Of a stretch of 20,418 nt of DNA, positions 1-6,368 are shown one piece after another. Made by a program: the position numbers and the translations under genes. This DNA comes from a virus. How positions within the stretch are numbered: the stretch's first letter is position 1; every line of letters starts with the position of its first letter. The DNA lies in the IMG/VR virus record IMGVR_UViG_3300008267_000516, positions 1 to 20,418 of that record. One strand, given 5' to 3'. The notes below the pieces were generated by a model. The model worked only from the letters and a program-made list of their open reading frames with translations. It was not told where the DNA came from and made no database searches.

Positions 1-2
1 AC

Positions 3-77
3 CTGTCGCGTGATGAGCAGCTGGTGGATCGCTTGGGACACCTGCTGGCACAGATGCTCACTACCTTAACGGAATGA
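3..77 (+). CDS. C-terminal end of an unidentified upstream gene (partial)
   Basis: An open frame runs from the window edge and ends at TGA 75-77. The 24 visible residues (LSRDEQLVDRLGHLL and onward) look like an amphipathic helix. The stop overlaps the ATG of the metallophosphoesterase at 74 in an ATGA arrangement, the same stop/start overlap used repeatedly in this genome. That overlap is the main reason to believe the frame. It is too short to assign a function, and only a longer contig would show the rest. Confidence 0.5.
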   Translation: MSRDEQLVDRLGHLLAQMLTTLTE

Positions 78-817
78 AGCGCCACCTTATCATCCCAGAC
101 GCGCAGGTTAAGCCTGGCGGCCACACAGAACACATTAACTGGGCGGGCGAAGCGATCCTCGAGTACCGGCCAGACGTGATCGTGTGCCTCGGAGACTGGT
201 GGGACTTGCCCTCCCTTAACAGCCACGCCGAGAAGGGCAGCGCCGAGTTAGAAGGGGCGCGCTACCAGGAAGACATCTACGCCGGGAACAAGGCCTTTAA
301 GTTACTTGATGTCTACCTCAAGAGATCGCGCAGCAAGACGTGGCAGCCGCGCAAGGTGTTTCTCGAGGGCAACCACGAAAACCGCGCAAACCGTATCGCC
401 AAGAATGATCCGAAGTGGCAGGGCATTATCGGCTCGCAGAACTGCCAGACGCTGGACTGGGAGCGGCACAGGTTCCTAAAGATCGTGGAGATCGACGGGA
501 TCGCATATTGCCACTACTTCGCCAACCCGTTCAGCGGCAAGCCCATCGGCGGAACCATCGTGAGCCGCCTCAACAACATTGGCAAGTCATTCGTGCAGGG
601 GCACCAGCAGGGCTTTTTGTACGCGAGCAAGCAGTACCCAGACCATGTGAAGCACGGACTTGTCGCTGGGCGGTTCTATTTAGAGCACGAGTCGTACCGC
701 CCAGACGACGTGCAGGCGTCGGAGTGGAATGGGCTTGTTGTACTCAACGGCGTGCGCAGGGGAGATTACGACCTCATGCCGCTGCGTATGGACTACCTGC
801 GCCGCAAATACGGATAA
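74..817 (+). CDS. Calcineurin-like metallophosphoesterase
   Basis: 247 aa. The motifs of the binuclear-metal phosphoesterase fold appear in order: an N-terminal beta strand ending in PDAQ (D9, Q11, where the classical motif has DxH), GDWWD at 40-44, GNHE at 99-102, a single H147, and GHQQG at 176-180, close to the usual GHxH block. The family hydrolyses phosphomono- or diesters using Mn or Fe; phage members are often annotated as phosphatases or DNA-processing enzymes, and the substrate here cannot be told. Replacement of two metal-ligand histidines by Gln (Q11, Q178) could change metal binding. The start overlaps the preceding stop by 4 bases. The TAA ends immediately against the opposite-strand gene that stops at 818. 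The family call is solid, the role is not. Confidence 0.85.
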   Translation: MKRHLIIPDAQVKPGGHTEHINWAGEAILEYRPDVIVCLGDWWDLPSLNSHAEKGSAELEGARYQEDIYAGNKAFKLLDVYLKRSRSKTWQPRKVFLEGNHENRANRIAKNDPKWQGIIGSQNCQTLDWERHRFLKIVEIDGIAYCHYFANPFSGKPIGGTIVSRLNNIGKSFVQGHQQGFLYASKQYPDHVKHGLVAGRFYLEHESYRPDDVQASEWNGLVVLNGVRRGDYDLMPLRMDYLRRKYG

Positions 818-1051
818 CTACTTTGCCTTTTGCTGAGTCTTTGACCTGGCGCGAATGTGGTTGGCAAAGTATTTTCCCTCGTCAGACCATGTAACATGGT
901 CGCACACCTTGGCGCATGCCTCCCGCTCTTCGGCAGCAACGAGGGCGGCGAAGCGTTCAAGTTCAGACCATGTAAGCACACCGGATTCTTTTATCCAAGC
1001 CATTGGCAACTTTGCATTCCTCGCCATGCGGATAATGTCGTCGCGGGTCAT
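818..1051 (-). CDS. Small phage protein of unknown function
   Basis: 77 aa, beginning MTRDDIIRMARNAKLP and containing an ELERFAALVAAEEREACAKVCD helix. From memory, this resembles short early proteins common in phages of GC-rich bacteria that share an 'ELERFA..VAAAEREAC' segment; none has a known role. The start at 1051 is chosen because GGAGG lies just upstream at good spacing, and because this ATG overlaps the TGA of the preceding minus-strand gene (ATGA). An in-frame extension to 1138 lies inside that gene and is unlikely to be used. It is the last gene of the leftward operon. Confidence 0.7.
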   Translation of the reverse strand: MTRDDIIRMARNAKLPMAWIKESGVLTWSELERFAALVAAEEREACAKVCDHVTWSDEGKYFANHIRARSKTQQKAK

Positions 1052-1233
1052 CGTGTTTCCTCCTTCCATAGCCTGTAATCGTACTGCTTGATCCCACGAT
1101 AAACCGCTGTTGATAGGTGGTAGTGCGGGACTCCCCACTGCTGAATTAGGTCTTTGTACTTGACGCTCCTACCGTTTGCTTTTTGCTTACGGTCGAGCAA
1201 GACCTTGTATTGCTCAAACGAAATTGTAGGCAT
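1048..1233 (-). CDS. Small putative helix-turn-helix protein
   Basis: 61 aa, basic, starting MPTISFEQYK. The C-terminal part (VKYKDLIQQWGVPHYHLST then AVYRGIKQYDYRLW) has the spacing of a helix-turn-helix: a short helix, the turn-like GVPH, then a putative recognition helix. Such proteins may bind DNA as small phage regulators; this is inferred from pattern only. ATG at 1233 is preferred over the TTG one codon upstream. The Shine-Dalgarno sequence is weak. The TGA overlaps the next gene's ATG, suggesting translational coupling. A 66-base gap separates it from the DUF3310 gene upstream in the operon. Confidence 0.65.
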   Translation of the reverse strand: MPTISFEQYKVLLDRKQKANGRSVKYKDLIQQWGVPHYHLSTAVYRGIKQYDYRLWKEETR

Positions 1234-1299
1234 CAAAGTTCCGGCTGGCGCGACGGGGCCGGTGCTCCGAAGTGTGTATCGCGCGCCTCGTGTGGTGGG

Positions 1300-1557
1300 T
1301 CAGGCCTCTTCTATTTCTTCCAACACCTGAGCGGCACGGACTGCAAACCATGCCGCCTTTCGCAGGTCTTCCGCAAAGTCGATCTTGCGCCCTGCGCGTG
1401 AAAGGTACTTTAATGCCGAGCCGTGACAGTACGCAACAAACATTTCATTGCCAAGGACGGCGTGGATGTAGTCAATCGCCTCAATCAGATCGCCGTCTGG
1501 CAGTTGCAGCTGATAGTGCCGCGGGCTTAACACTGGGTCATCTTCTCGCATCTTCAT
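1300..1557 (-). CDS. DUF3310-like (SaV-like) phage protein
   Basis: 85 aa. It shows the hallmark layout of DUF3310: HYQ near the N-terminus, then LIEAIDYIHAVLG, AYCHGSALKYLSRAGRK, and a C-terminal EDLRKAAWFAVRA helix. The family (a nucleotide-kinase-like annotation is sometimes attached) is widespread in phage early and replication regions, and its biochemical role is not established. The ATG at 1557 overlaps the TGA of the exonuclease gene (ATGA), so the two are probably translationally coupled; a second Met is two codons in. Family assignment rests on the conserved YCxGxAxKYLxRxGxK block. Confidence 0.8.
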   Translation of the reverse strand: MKMREDDPVLSPRHYQLQLPDGDLIEAIDYIHAVLGNEMFVAYCHGSALKYLSRAGRKIDFAEDLRKAAWFAVRAAQVLEEIEEA

Positions 1558-2261
1558 GCCGCCCTCTTCTTAAGTTTTTCGTTAAGGTCATGCAGCGCAC
1601 GCAGGTGCAGGAACGCCGGCCAGGCGTCGTCGTCTAGGCTTGGGTAGAAGTGGTGGCCGAAGTCGCCGTTTTCCTTGCTGAAGCGCAGAAGGTGATACCC
1701 GCCGTCGATCTTGTTGCCGGTCGTCTCTTCGTAGGCTTTGGCGTATGCAGCAATTTGCATAAGATATTCGCCGTACACGCCGCCGCTAGTTTTGAAATCA
1801 CCCAGCACCAACTTACCGTTAAGGCGCCCAATAAAGTCCAATGTGCCTCCGTATCGGTGCGCCTCGCTAATCACCGGCACCTCACAATCGACAATCTCTA
1901 ACTGCGTGCCCTTAACCCAGAACTCGAAGGCAGAGTAGGCGGAGGCGGCCTGCGCACGGAACGACGTCTTGTCAGCCACGGATGGTGCCTCAATCGCCTT
2001 CTCGAGCACCAGCATCGGGTCATCTCCCTTGACCCAAGCCTCGCACATGGCGTGGACGCAGGTGCCCACGGCCAGCGCGTCGTTGCCTTCATAAAGTCCA
2101 CCAGGCGCATCCTGCCCTTGACCCTCAAGGACGCCGTGGGCGCGTCCTGTTTTGTAAGCCCATAACAACAAAGCTCCCGGGTCTTTCACACGCAAAATGG
2201 TAGTGACCGACGGGATTTTCTTCCCGTCGGCTGCCTTATAACCCTGTCGCTGGGTAGGCAT
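1554..2261 (-). CDS. PD-(D/E)XK exonuclease, Cas4/RecB-like
   Basis: 235 aa. The nuclease core is readable: H70 in a GTCVH helix followed by E74, LDF (D142), then GDFKTS with D155 and K157, and a QIAAYAKAYEE helix with Q169 and Y173. This is the motif order of RecB/Cas4-type PD-(D/E)XK nucleases, which cut DNA using Mg2+. No four-cysteine iron-sulfur cluster of true Cas4 is visible, so this is a phage recombination or DNA-processing exonuclease rather than a CRISPR Cas4. It lies 2 bases downstream of the SSB-like gene, an arrangement that suggests a single-strand-annealing or end-resection module. The N-terminal SVTTILRVKDP segment is also typical of phage members. Confidence 0.85.
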   Translation of the reverse strand: MPTQRQGYKAADGKKIPSVTTILRVKDPGALLLWAYKTGRAHGVLEGQGQDAPGGLYEGNDALAVGTCVHAMCEAWVKGDDPMLVLEKAIEAPSVADKTSFRAQAASAYSAFEFWVKGTQLEIVDCEVPVISEAHRYGGTLDFIGRLNGKLVLGDFKTSGGVYGEYLMQIAAYAKAYEETTGNKIDGGYHLLRFSKENGDFGHHFYPSLDDDAWPAFLHLRALHDLNEKLKKRAA

Positions 2262-2263
2262 GA

Positions 2264-2911
2264 TTAAAACGCCAGCGCGTCGTCGGCAAACTCTTCAGCC
2301 GCGGCGGCCGGGGCAGCGGCGGCCTTCGGTGCGGGCGCTGCAGCCTTGGGCTTGTCGATGATGCGGGCAGCGATCTTGTCCTGCACCCACTCCGGCAGCT
2401 TGTCGAACACGTCAGGGTCTGGCGCGTCGGTCGAGTAGATCAGCGCCTCGCCTTCCAACACCGGGGCTGGCATGCCCTTCGGCAGCGGCATGATGCTCGT
2501 GAGGTTGGCGTATGTTTTCTCGCCTTTAACGCTGTGCGTTACATTGATGAACGCGGGCTTGCCAAGCACGTTGGCAAGGTCAAACCGCTTCAACTCTTCC
2601 GGCGTGAACGCCTTACCGCGCCAGCTCTGGAGCAACTGCCGCAGCGTCGCCTTCTCGTTGAGACTCAAGCCGAGCGTGCGGGAGATCACCGCAGGGAGGC
2701 TCTTGGTCTCGCCGTTCTTCGTGATCTCGACACGCTCAGAGGGAATCTGAAAGCGGATCATCATTGTGCGCTTCGGGGCGAACTGACCGCCGGGCGATGG
2801 CTGCACGCCGAGGTCTACGATCATGTCACAGACGGCTGCGTAAGCACCGGCCTCGAGAGGCTTGCGCTCAGGATAGTTGCCGCCACCAGATGCAGAAATA
2901 ATCAAGCTCAT
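2264..2911 (-). CDS. Putative phage ssDNA-binding protein with acidic tail
   Basis: 215 aa. The body contains segments typical of a phage family usually annotated as ssDNA-binding or DUF669-like: LGLSLNEKATLRQLLQSWRGKAFT, then FDLANVLGKPAFINVTH and YANLTSIMPLPKG. The end is an Ala/Pro-rich linker (about residues 188-205) followed by an acidic tip, EEFADDALAF. An acidic tail ending in Phe is how bacterial and phage SSBs recruit partner proteins. A role in coating single strands beside the adjacent exonuclease is likely. The start is supported by AAAGG upstream. The OB fold itself cannot be confirmed by eye, so the function is probable rather than certain. Confidence 0.7.
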   Translation of the reverse strand: MSLIISASGGGNYPERKPLEAGAYAAVCDMIVDLGVQPSPGGQFAPKRTMMIRFQIPSERVEITKNGETKSLPAVISRTLGLSLNEKATLRQLLQSWRGKAFTPEELKRFDLANVLGKPAFINVTHSVKGEKTYANLTSIMPLPKGMPAPVLEGEALIYSTDAPDPDVFDKLPEWVQDKIAARIIDKPKAAAPAPKAAAAPAAAAEEFADDALAF

Positions 2912-2936
2912 GTGTATTTACCTTTGTTGTTACGGT

Positions 2937-3116
2937 TCACCAGTAATCTCTACCGCTCCGTGCGGAGCGCCAGTTTGGCGGGGGAACCTGCCGCCAGTTC
3001 TCGTGTAGCCTGTTGCGCGACGCACTACGGAAGCGGCGGTCGCGCAGGTGTTCGATGATGCCGTGGATGAACCAGAGCAAAAACAGGAGGAACAAGATTG
3101 CGAAAAGGATTTTCAT
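2937..3116 (-). CDS. Tiny single-pass membrane protein (59 aa)
   Basis: Too short for ordinary gene-length cut-offs. It starts MKILFAILFLLFLLWFIHGI, one uninterrupted hydrophobic segment (about residues 3-20), followed by a basic, Arg-rich tail (EHLRDRRFRSASRN) ending in PPPNWRSARSGRDYW. The start has a near-perfect Shine-Dalgarno (AAGGAGG) which itself overlaps the stop of the preceding small gene. The topology (N-terminal anchor, basic cytoplasmic tail) fits an inner-membrane phage protein. It could act in lysis timing, superinfection exclusion or host takeover, but nothing in the sequence decides among these. A second small membrane protein lies directly upstream. Confidence 0.65.
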   Translation of the reverse strand: MKILFAILFLLFLLWFIHGIIEHLRDRRFRSASRNRLHENWRQVPPPNWRSARSGRDYW

Positions 3117-3125
3117 TGGGCCTCC

Positions 3126-3251
3126 TTACCACTCTTCAGGATTCGCTATCGCGTAAGCCAACACAGAGACCGCGATGGCGCCGAAGACTTTTGCGAGGAA
3201 TATTATCTGCTGATATTCGTGGTGGTTGACTGGCGTGATGAGGTCGATCAT
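3126..3251 (-). CDS. Tiny single-pass membrane protein (41 aa)
   Basis: 41 aa starting MIDLITPVNHHEYQQ. A hydrophobic stretch follows (IIFLAKVFGAIAVSVLAYAI, about residues 16-35, with one Lys inside), and the end is ANPEEW. The ATG overlaps the TGA of the gene upstream (ATGA at 3248-3251). The TAA stop is embedded in the Shine-Dalgarno of the next gene, giving unbroken packing of the operon. That packing is stronger evidence for translation than the length. It is probably a membrane-inserted peptide; function unknown. Together with the following gene it fills what otherwise looks like a 336-base non-coding gap. Confidence 0.6.
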   Translation of the reverse strand: MIDLITPVNHHEYQQIIFLAKVFGAIAVSVLAYAIANPEEW

Positions 3252-3469
3252 TGGAACACCGGGCCGTTAATCATCTTGCCAGGCTCAGGCGTCTTGACAA
3301 GCTTCTCGGCATACGCTGCCGCGTCGTCAACGCTCGAGAAGATGCGAGAGACGCCGACGCGCATGTCTGAGTCCAAGTCGGCGAGGTGCACGATGTACTT
3401 GCCGCTCTTCGTGAGGTGTACGGCTGACATCATGGAGGTGTCGTGGTTGATGAAATTAATGATGTGCAT
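3248..3469 (-). CDS. Small hypothetical early protein
   Basis: 73 aa starting MHIINFINHDTSMMSAVHL. It looks like a compact alpha/beta protein: two predicted strands (GKYIVHLADLDS) then a helix (SVDDAAAYAEKLVKT) and a short tail ending NGPVFQ. No family is recognised. The start at 3469 has AGGAG at six bases; a longer in-frame extension to 3565 overlaps the upstream gene and lacks support. It sits in the leftward early operon, with its stop overlapping the start of a tiny membrane protein. Confidence 0.65.
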   Translation of the reverse strand: MHIINFINHDTSMMSAVHLTKSGKYIVHLADLDSDMRVGVSRIFSSVDDAAAYAEKLVKTPEPGKMINGPVFQ

Positions 3470-3488
3470 GGTGCGCTCCTGTGCCGGG

Positions 3489-3695
3489 TTAGGCGTCGAG
3501 ACCAAACGCCTCGGCGGCGCCAACTCGGTTGACGGCACCGAGCACCGCGTCGCAGCACTCTTCAAACGTGTCGCGCTTGCTCCACGGCTGCTTGACGCCC
3601 TGGACGTACCAGACGTATCCGCCGACCACTTGGCGTGCGTAACCGTCGATGTCTTCGAGTTCGATCTCGTAATTCGGGCAGAGGGGGCGGTTCAT
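3489..3695 (-). CDS. Small hypothetical early protein
   Basis: 68 aa beginning MNRPLCPNYEIELEDIDGYARQ. It has Trp/Tyr-rich strands (GGYVWYVQGVKQPW) and a C-terminal helix (TFEECCDAVLGAVNRV). No family is recognised. The ATG at 3695 is preferred because it overlaps the TGA of the upstream gene (ATGA); a GTG seven codons earlier lies inside that gene. The pattern of short strands plus helix is common among small phage early proteins of unknown role. Confidence 0.6.
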   Translation of the reverse strand: MNRPLCPNYEIELEDIDGYARQVVGGYVWYVQGVKQPWSKRDTFEECCDAVLGAVNRVGAAEAFGLDA

Positions 3696-3973
3696 GCCGA
3701 CGCCCCGTTGATCCACCAGCGGCCAACTTCGATTGCGCGGTCACGCTCCATAAGATCCGTAACCATGCGGCCGTTGACGCGAACGTAATAATCCGAGCCG
3801 CTGCTGGTGTTAACTTCGACAACCTCAACCTTGCCGTGCCAGCAGCGCATACGGCCGACGACCACCTCATAAGTCTCGAGTTCTTCGCGCCACAAGTCGC
3901 CGCGGCAGAACCCGTCAAATCGGCTGTTGTCGATTGCGCTGTCTCGGATGTGCTCTTCGTACTTGTCAAACAT
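3692..3973 (-). CDS. Hypothetical protein, first gene of the leftward operon
   Basis: 93 aa starting MFDKYEEHIRDSAIDNSRFDG. The middle is rich in alternating hydrophobic and polar residues (YEVVVGRMRCWHGKVEVVEV), suggesting a beta-sheet, and the end is EVGRWWINGASA. No family is recognised. The start is chosen from a strong AAAGGAGA Shine-Dalgarno; upstream Met codons in the same frame lack one and would run into the control region. It is the promoter-proximal gene of the minus-strand operon and is followed by four-base overlap coupling. Confidence 0.65.
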   Translation of the reverse strand: MFDKYEEHIRDSAIDNSRFDGFCRGDLWREELETYEVVVGRMRCWHGKVEVVEVNTSSGSDYYVRVNGRMVTDLMERDRAIEVGRWWINGASA

Positions 3974-4023
3974 TTTGCTGTCTCCTTTGATCGCTTCGTC
4001 CGGCACCCTGCCGTGGAGATAAG

Positions 4024-4052
4024 AATGTAGCAAGTGGCAAAACAGAACACAA
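4024..4052 (-). promoter_or_regulatory. Candidate leftward early promoter
   Basis: On the minus strand, TTGTGT (complement of 4047-4052) and TACATT (complement of 4024-4029) are separated by exactly 17 bases, resembling sigma-70 -35 and -10 boxes. Transcription would begin near 4017, about 44 bases before the start codon at 3973. The -35 box overlaps an operator-like 15-mer at 4049-4063, so the adjacent repressor could block it. Match quality is moderate. Confidence 0.5.
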
Positions 4053-4063
4053 GCCCTATTTGT
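4049..4063. promoter_or_regulatory. Operator-like site O1
   Basis: ACAAGCCCTATTTGT. Its five-base arms (ACAAG and TTTGT) are identical to those of a second 15-mer at 4094-4108, while the five-base centres differ (CCCTA versus GTAGG). ACAA/TTGT is an inverted half-site pair, as expected for a dimeric helix-turn-helix repressor. It overlaps the -35 box of the leftward promoter candidate. It is likely bound by the repressor encoded at 4114, by inference from position. Confidence 0.5.
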
Positions 4064-4076
4064 GAAAATAATTCGC

Positions 4077-4105
4077 TTGACCGTAAAGTAGGCACAAGGT
4101 AGGTT
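4077..4105 (+). promoter_or_regulatory. Candidate rightward promoter
   Basis: TTGACC (4077-4082) and TAGGTT (4100-4105) with a 17-base spacer. The -35 box is close to consensus and the -10 is weaker. A start point about seven bases downstream would fall at about 4112, two bases before the repressor ATG at 4114, implying a leaderless transcript. No convincing Shine-Dalgarno lies at normal spacing before that ATG. Confidence 0.5.
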
Positions 4106-4108
4106 TGT
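4094..4108. promoter_or_regulatory. Operator-like site O2
   Basis: ACAAGGTAGGTTTGT, sharing both five-base arms with the site at 4049-4063. The centre-to-centre distance is 45 bases. It covers the -10 box of the rightward promoter candidate and lies just before the repressor start codon, a position suited to autoregulation. Confidence 0.5.
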
Positions 4109-4113
4109 CGGTT

Positions 4114-4323
4114 ATGAAAAAGCCAACCAGCGAATCTATCGCCCTCCTCCACGCTGTGGACGTATTGGGCGGTCAAACGGCCACGGCCAAGAGGCTAGGC
4201 GTCAGCCAGCAGGCGGTGCAGTATTGGATAAGAAGGGGCAGGGTGCCTGCCCTAAAGGCCATCCCTCTCGAGGTCGCAAGTGGGGTGTCCAGGCAGAAGC
4301 TGCGGCCGGATTTGTACCCATGA
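4114..4323 (+). CDS. YdaS/Cro-type helix-turn-helix repressor
   Basis: 69 aa. The pattern is that of the YdaS/Cro family: a leading helix (ALLHAVDVLGG), then QTATAKRLGVSQQAVQYWIRRG as the helix-turn-helix, then VPALKAIPLEVASGVSRQKLRPDLYP, whose 'RPDLYP' ending is characteristic. These small proteins bind operators as dimers and repress divergent phage promoters. Two matching 15-mers in the upstream region are obvious candidate targets. It is the first gene of the rightward operon; its TGA overlaps the ATG of the primase gene (ATGA at 4320). The start at 4114 is the Met that fits the domain and the promoter; an in-frame alternative codon lies at 4105. It may serve as a Cro-like switch, or as the only regulator of a lytic phage; no second, CI-like repressor is in view. 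Confidence 0.85.
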   Translation: MKKPTSESIALLHAVDVLGGQTATAKRLGVSQQAVQYWIRRGRVPALKAIPLEVASGVSRQKLRPDLYP

Positions 4324-6368
4324 AGCCAGAACTCACCGCCATCGTGCCAGTCGAGCGTATCCTCGAGCTGGCGAAGAAGTACCCCGTATTCCCGTGCAGG
4401 AGAAAAGATGAAACAGACCAAGAAGGGCGCACGCTCAAAGCCAAAAGCCCGCTCACCCGAAACGGATTCAAAGACGCCACGCAAGACGAAGCCCAAATTC
4501 GTCGACTCTGGGCCAGTCACCCTGACGCACTCGTTGGGGTTCCAACCGGCAGCCGCACCGGGCTTGCCGTCATCGACTTCGATACCAGCAAGGCTGGCGC
4601 GGCTGCTCAGGACTGGCTTACAGAAAATCAAGCGGCTCTGGTAAGCACCAAGGTACACCAGACCGGCGGCGGCAGCGGCGGTAGGCATTACCTGTTCTCG
4701 ACACCATCCGGTGTGAAAATTCGCGGCGGCGCGTCGGTTACGCTTGGCAAGGTGCGCCGCGACGGCCTCGACATCCGCGCCGAGGGCGGGTACATCATCT
4801 GGTGGCCGCTGCACTACGGCCAGAGCGGCCCGATGGGCGACATCAAGTCGCTACCGGCGGGGCTGATCGACGAGCGGCGCATGGATCTTGAGCTGCCCGC
4901 GGAACTGGCGGCAAAGCTGCCGCCGAAGCCTGGTACCAGCGGGGACTTCCAGCGCGACCTGCCGCGGATCACTGAGGCGCTGTCGTTCATCGACCCGGCT
5001 GACTACGACCCGTGGCTCATGGTAGGCATGGCGCTGCATTACGCCTCTGGCGGAGCCGATGACGGGCTAGAACTGTGGGACTCCTGGTCATCCGGCGGCA
5101 TCACTGGCGTGCTGCCCGCGTCCTACGCCGGGCGCGCAGACATCGAGTACCGCTGGCAGTCGTTCCACCTGGATCGCGGCGGCGGCGTCACTCTCGGTAG
5201 CCTATTCAATGCCGCCAAGGCAGGCGGTTGGGTGTCCGTGCCAGAGGCGGTGCGGGTTGGGCCACCGAAGCGGGAGGAGCCGCCAATGCAGTACGACGAC
5301 GTGCCAGAGGCGCAGGGGATGATTCGGCACGTTGAGCCAGAGCTGCTGGCGCAAAGTGTGACACCTAGTGGCATAGTCACCGGCCGTCGTCTCATCCTGC
5401 GACCCATTGGCGAGATCGTGACCGAACGGCGCGAGGCGACGTGGTTGATCCACAACGTACTCGAGGCCAATGTGCTGGCCGTGTTGGCCGGGCCTAGAGC
5501 GTCGTTTAAGTCGTTTATCGCGCTTGAGTGGGCTATGCGCATCGCCATGGCGGACAACGCCGTGGTCATCCTGTCGGGCGAGGGTGCCGGTTTGGGCCGT
5601 CGCGCTGAAGCATGGATGCAGGAGCACGGCAAGGGGCGCGACTTAGATGAGCTGCGGCTCATGGCGCTTGAGTCTGTCGCCAACCTAAACGCCGAGGAGG
5701 AGATGTCCATGCTCCAGCAGTCTATTGACGAGGCGGGAGTACGACCGGCGCTTATCATCGTGGATACCTTCAGCAAGTTCAGTGCGGGCCTTGATGAGAA
5801 CTCCAACCAAGAGGTGGCCGAGTATCTCTCTAAGCTCACCATCGGGCTGCGCGAGCGGTACACGGCCACGGTATTGCTCGTGGCGCACAGCGGGCACGGT
5901 GATGCCAAGCGGCCACGAGGCGCCAGCGCGCTGATGGCAAACCCCGACGCCGAGTACATCGTGGAGCGGCCAGACGCGCAGGCCATGGTGGTGTCGGTGA
6001 GCCGTGAGCGGTTTAAGGATACGGCCAGCCTGTCTCCACTTGGATACGAGGCGGTGGAGGTGTCGCTTGGGCGGATGGACAAGTACGGTGAGCCGGTCAA
6101 GTCTCTGGTGATGAGGGAGGCGACGGCGCCGGGTAAGCCGGCGGTAGCTCACTCGCCCCAAGGGAAGGCACAGCGGACGATCCTTGCGGCGCTCAGGGAG
6201 CGCCAGAAGCGGTCTGATACGCCGCTTGTTTGGACGGTCGAGGAGATGCGCCAGGTGGGCCGGGAGTGTGGGGTGCCGCGGCAGTCTGTCCACGATGCGG
6301 TCGAAAAGTTGATGATGTCGCCCTTCCTAAAGGCCAGTGTAGGCGGCAGTATGCTGGGGGAACCGTGA
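4320..6368 (+). CDS. Prim-pol primase fused to RepA-like helicase
   Basis: 682 aa with at least three domains. Residues 10-165 are a bifunctional primase/polymerase (prim-pol, AEP) domain: IDFD at 85-88 supplies acidic metal ligands, GGRHYLF gives H123, and DIRAEGGYIIWWP at 151-163 is the third motif. Residues 213-300 resemble the PriCT linker domain (DYDPWLMVGMALHY, then GGVTLGSLFNAAK). Residues 375-600 are a RecA/RepA-type ATPase: Walker A GPRASFKSF at 391-399 (Phe before Lys, as in many AAA_25 proteins), Walker B LIIVDT at 478-483, H523 and RGASAL. A C-terminal helix-rich tail (about 625-682) may be a winged helix binding DNA. It should prime and unwind at the phage origin. The ATG is set by ATGA overlap with the repressor stop; an upstream in-frame extension to 4224 lies inside the repressor gene. 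Confidence 0.9.
   Translation: MKPELTAIVPVERILELAKKYPVFPCRRKDETDQEGRTLKAKSPLTRNGFKDATQDEAQIRRLWASHPDALVGVPTGSRTGLAVIDFDTSKAGAAAQDWLTENQAALVSTKVHQTGGGSGGRHYLFSTPSGVKIRGGASVTLGKVRRDGLDIRAEGGYIIWWPLHYGQSGPMGDIKSLPAGLIDERRMDLELPAELAAKLPPKPGTSGDFQRDLPRITEALSFIDPADYDPWLMVGMALHYASGGADDGLELWDSWSSGGITGVLPASYAGRADIEYRWQSFHLDRGGGVTLGSLFNAAKAGGWVSVPEAVRVGPPKREEPPMQYDDVPEAQGMIRHVEPELLAQSVTPSGIVTGRRLILRPIGEIVTERREATWLIHNVLEANVLAVLAGPRASFKSFIALEWAMRIAMADNAVVILSGEGAGLGRRAEAWMQEHGKGRDLDELRLMALESVANLNAEEEMSMLQQSIDEAGVRPALIIVDTFSKFSAGLDENSNQEVAEYLSKLTIGLRERYTATVLLVAHSGHGDAKRPRGASALMANPDAEYIVERPDAQAMVVSVSRERFKDTASLSPLGYEAVEVSLGRMDKYGEPVKSLVMREATAPGKPAVAHSPQGKAQRTILAALRERQKRSDTPLVWTVEEMRQVGRECGVPRQSVHDAVEKLMMSPFLKASVGGSMLGEP

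Noticed and set aside
1554-2261. True CRISPR-associated Cas4
   Set aside because: No iron-sulfur cysteines, no cas1/cas2 or repeats nearby; a phage exonuclease of the same superfamily fits better.
3048-3788. 246-codon plus-strand frame across the leftward operon
   Set aside because: It runs antisense to several overlap-coupled minus-strand genes with good ribosome sites, and lacks its own.
3562-4176. 204-codon minus-strand frame reaching through the control region
   Set aside because: Would cross both promoters and the repressor start, lacks a ribosome site, and has low-complexity Thr/Ser/Arg content.
5123-6100. 325-codon open frame on the minus strand opposite the primase-helicase gene
   Set aside because: Ser/Arg/Pro-rich translation with no fold, lying opposite a strongly supported gene; typical shadow of GC-rich coding DNA.
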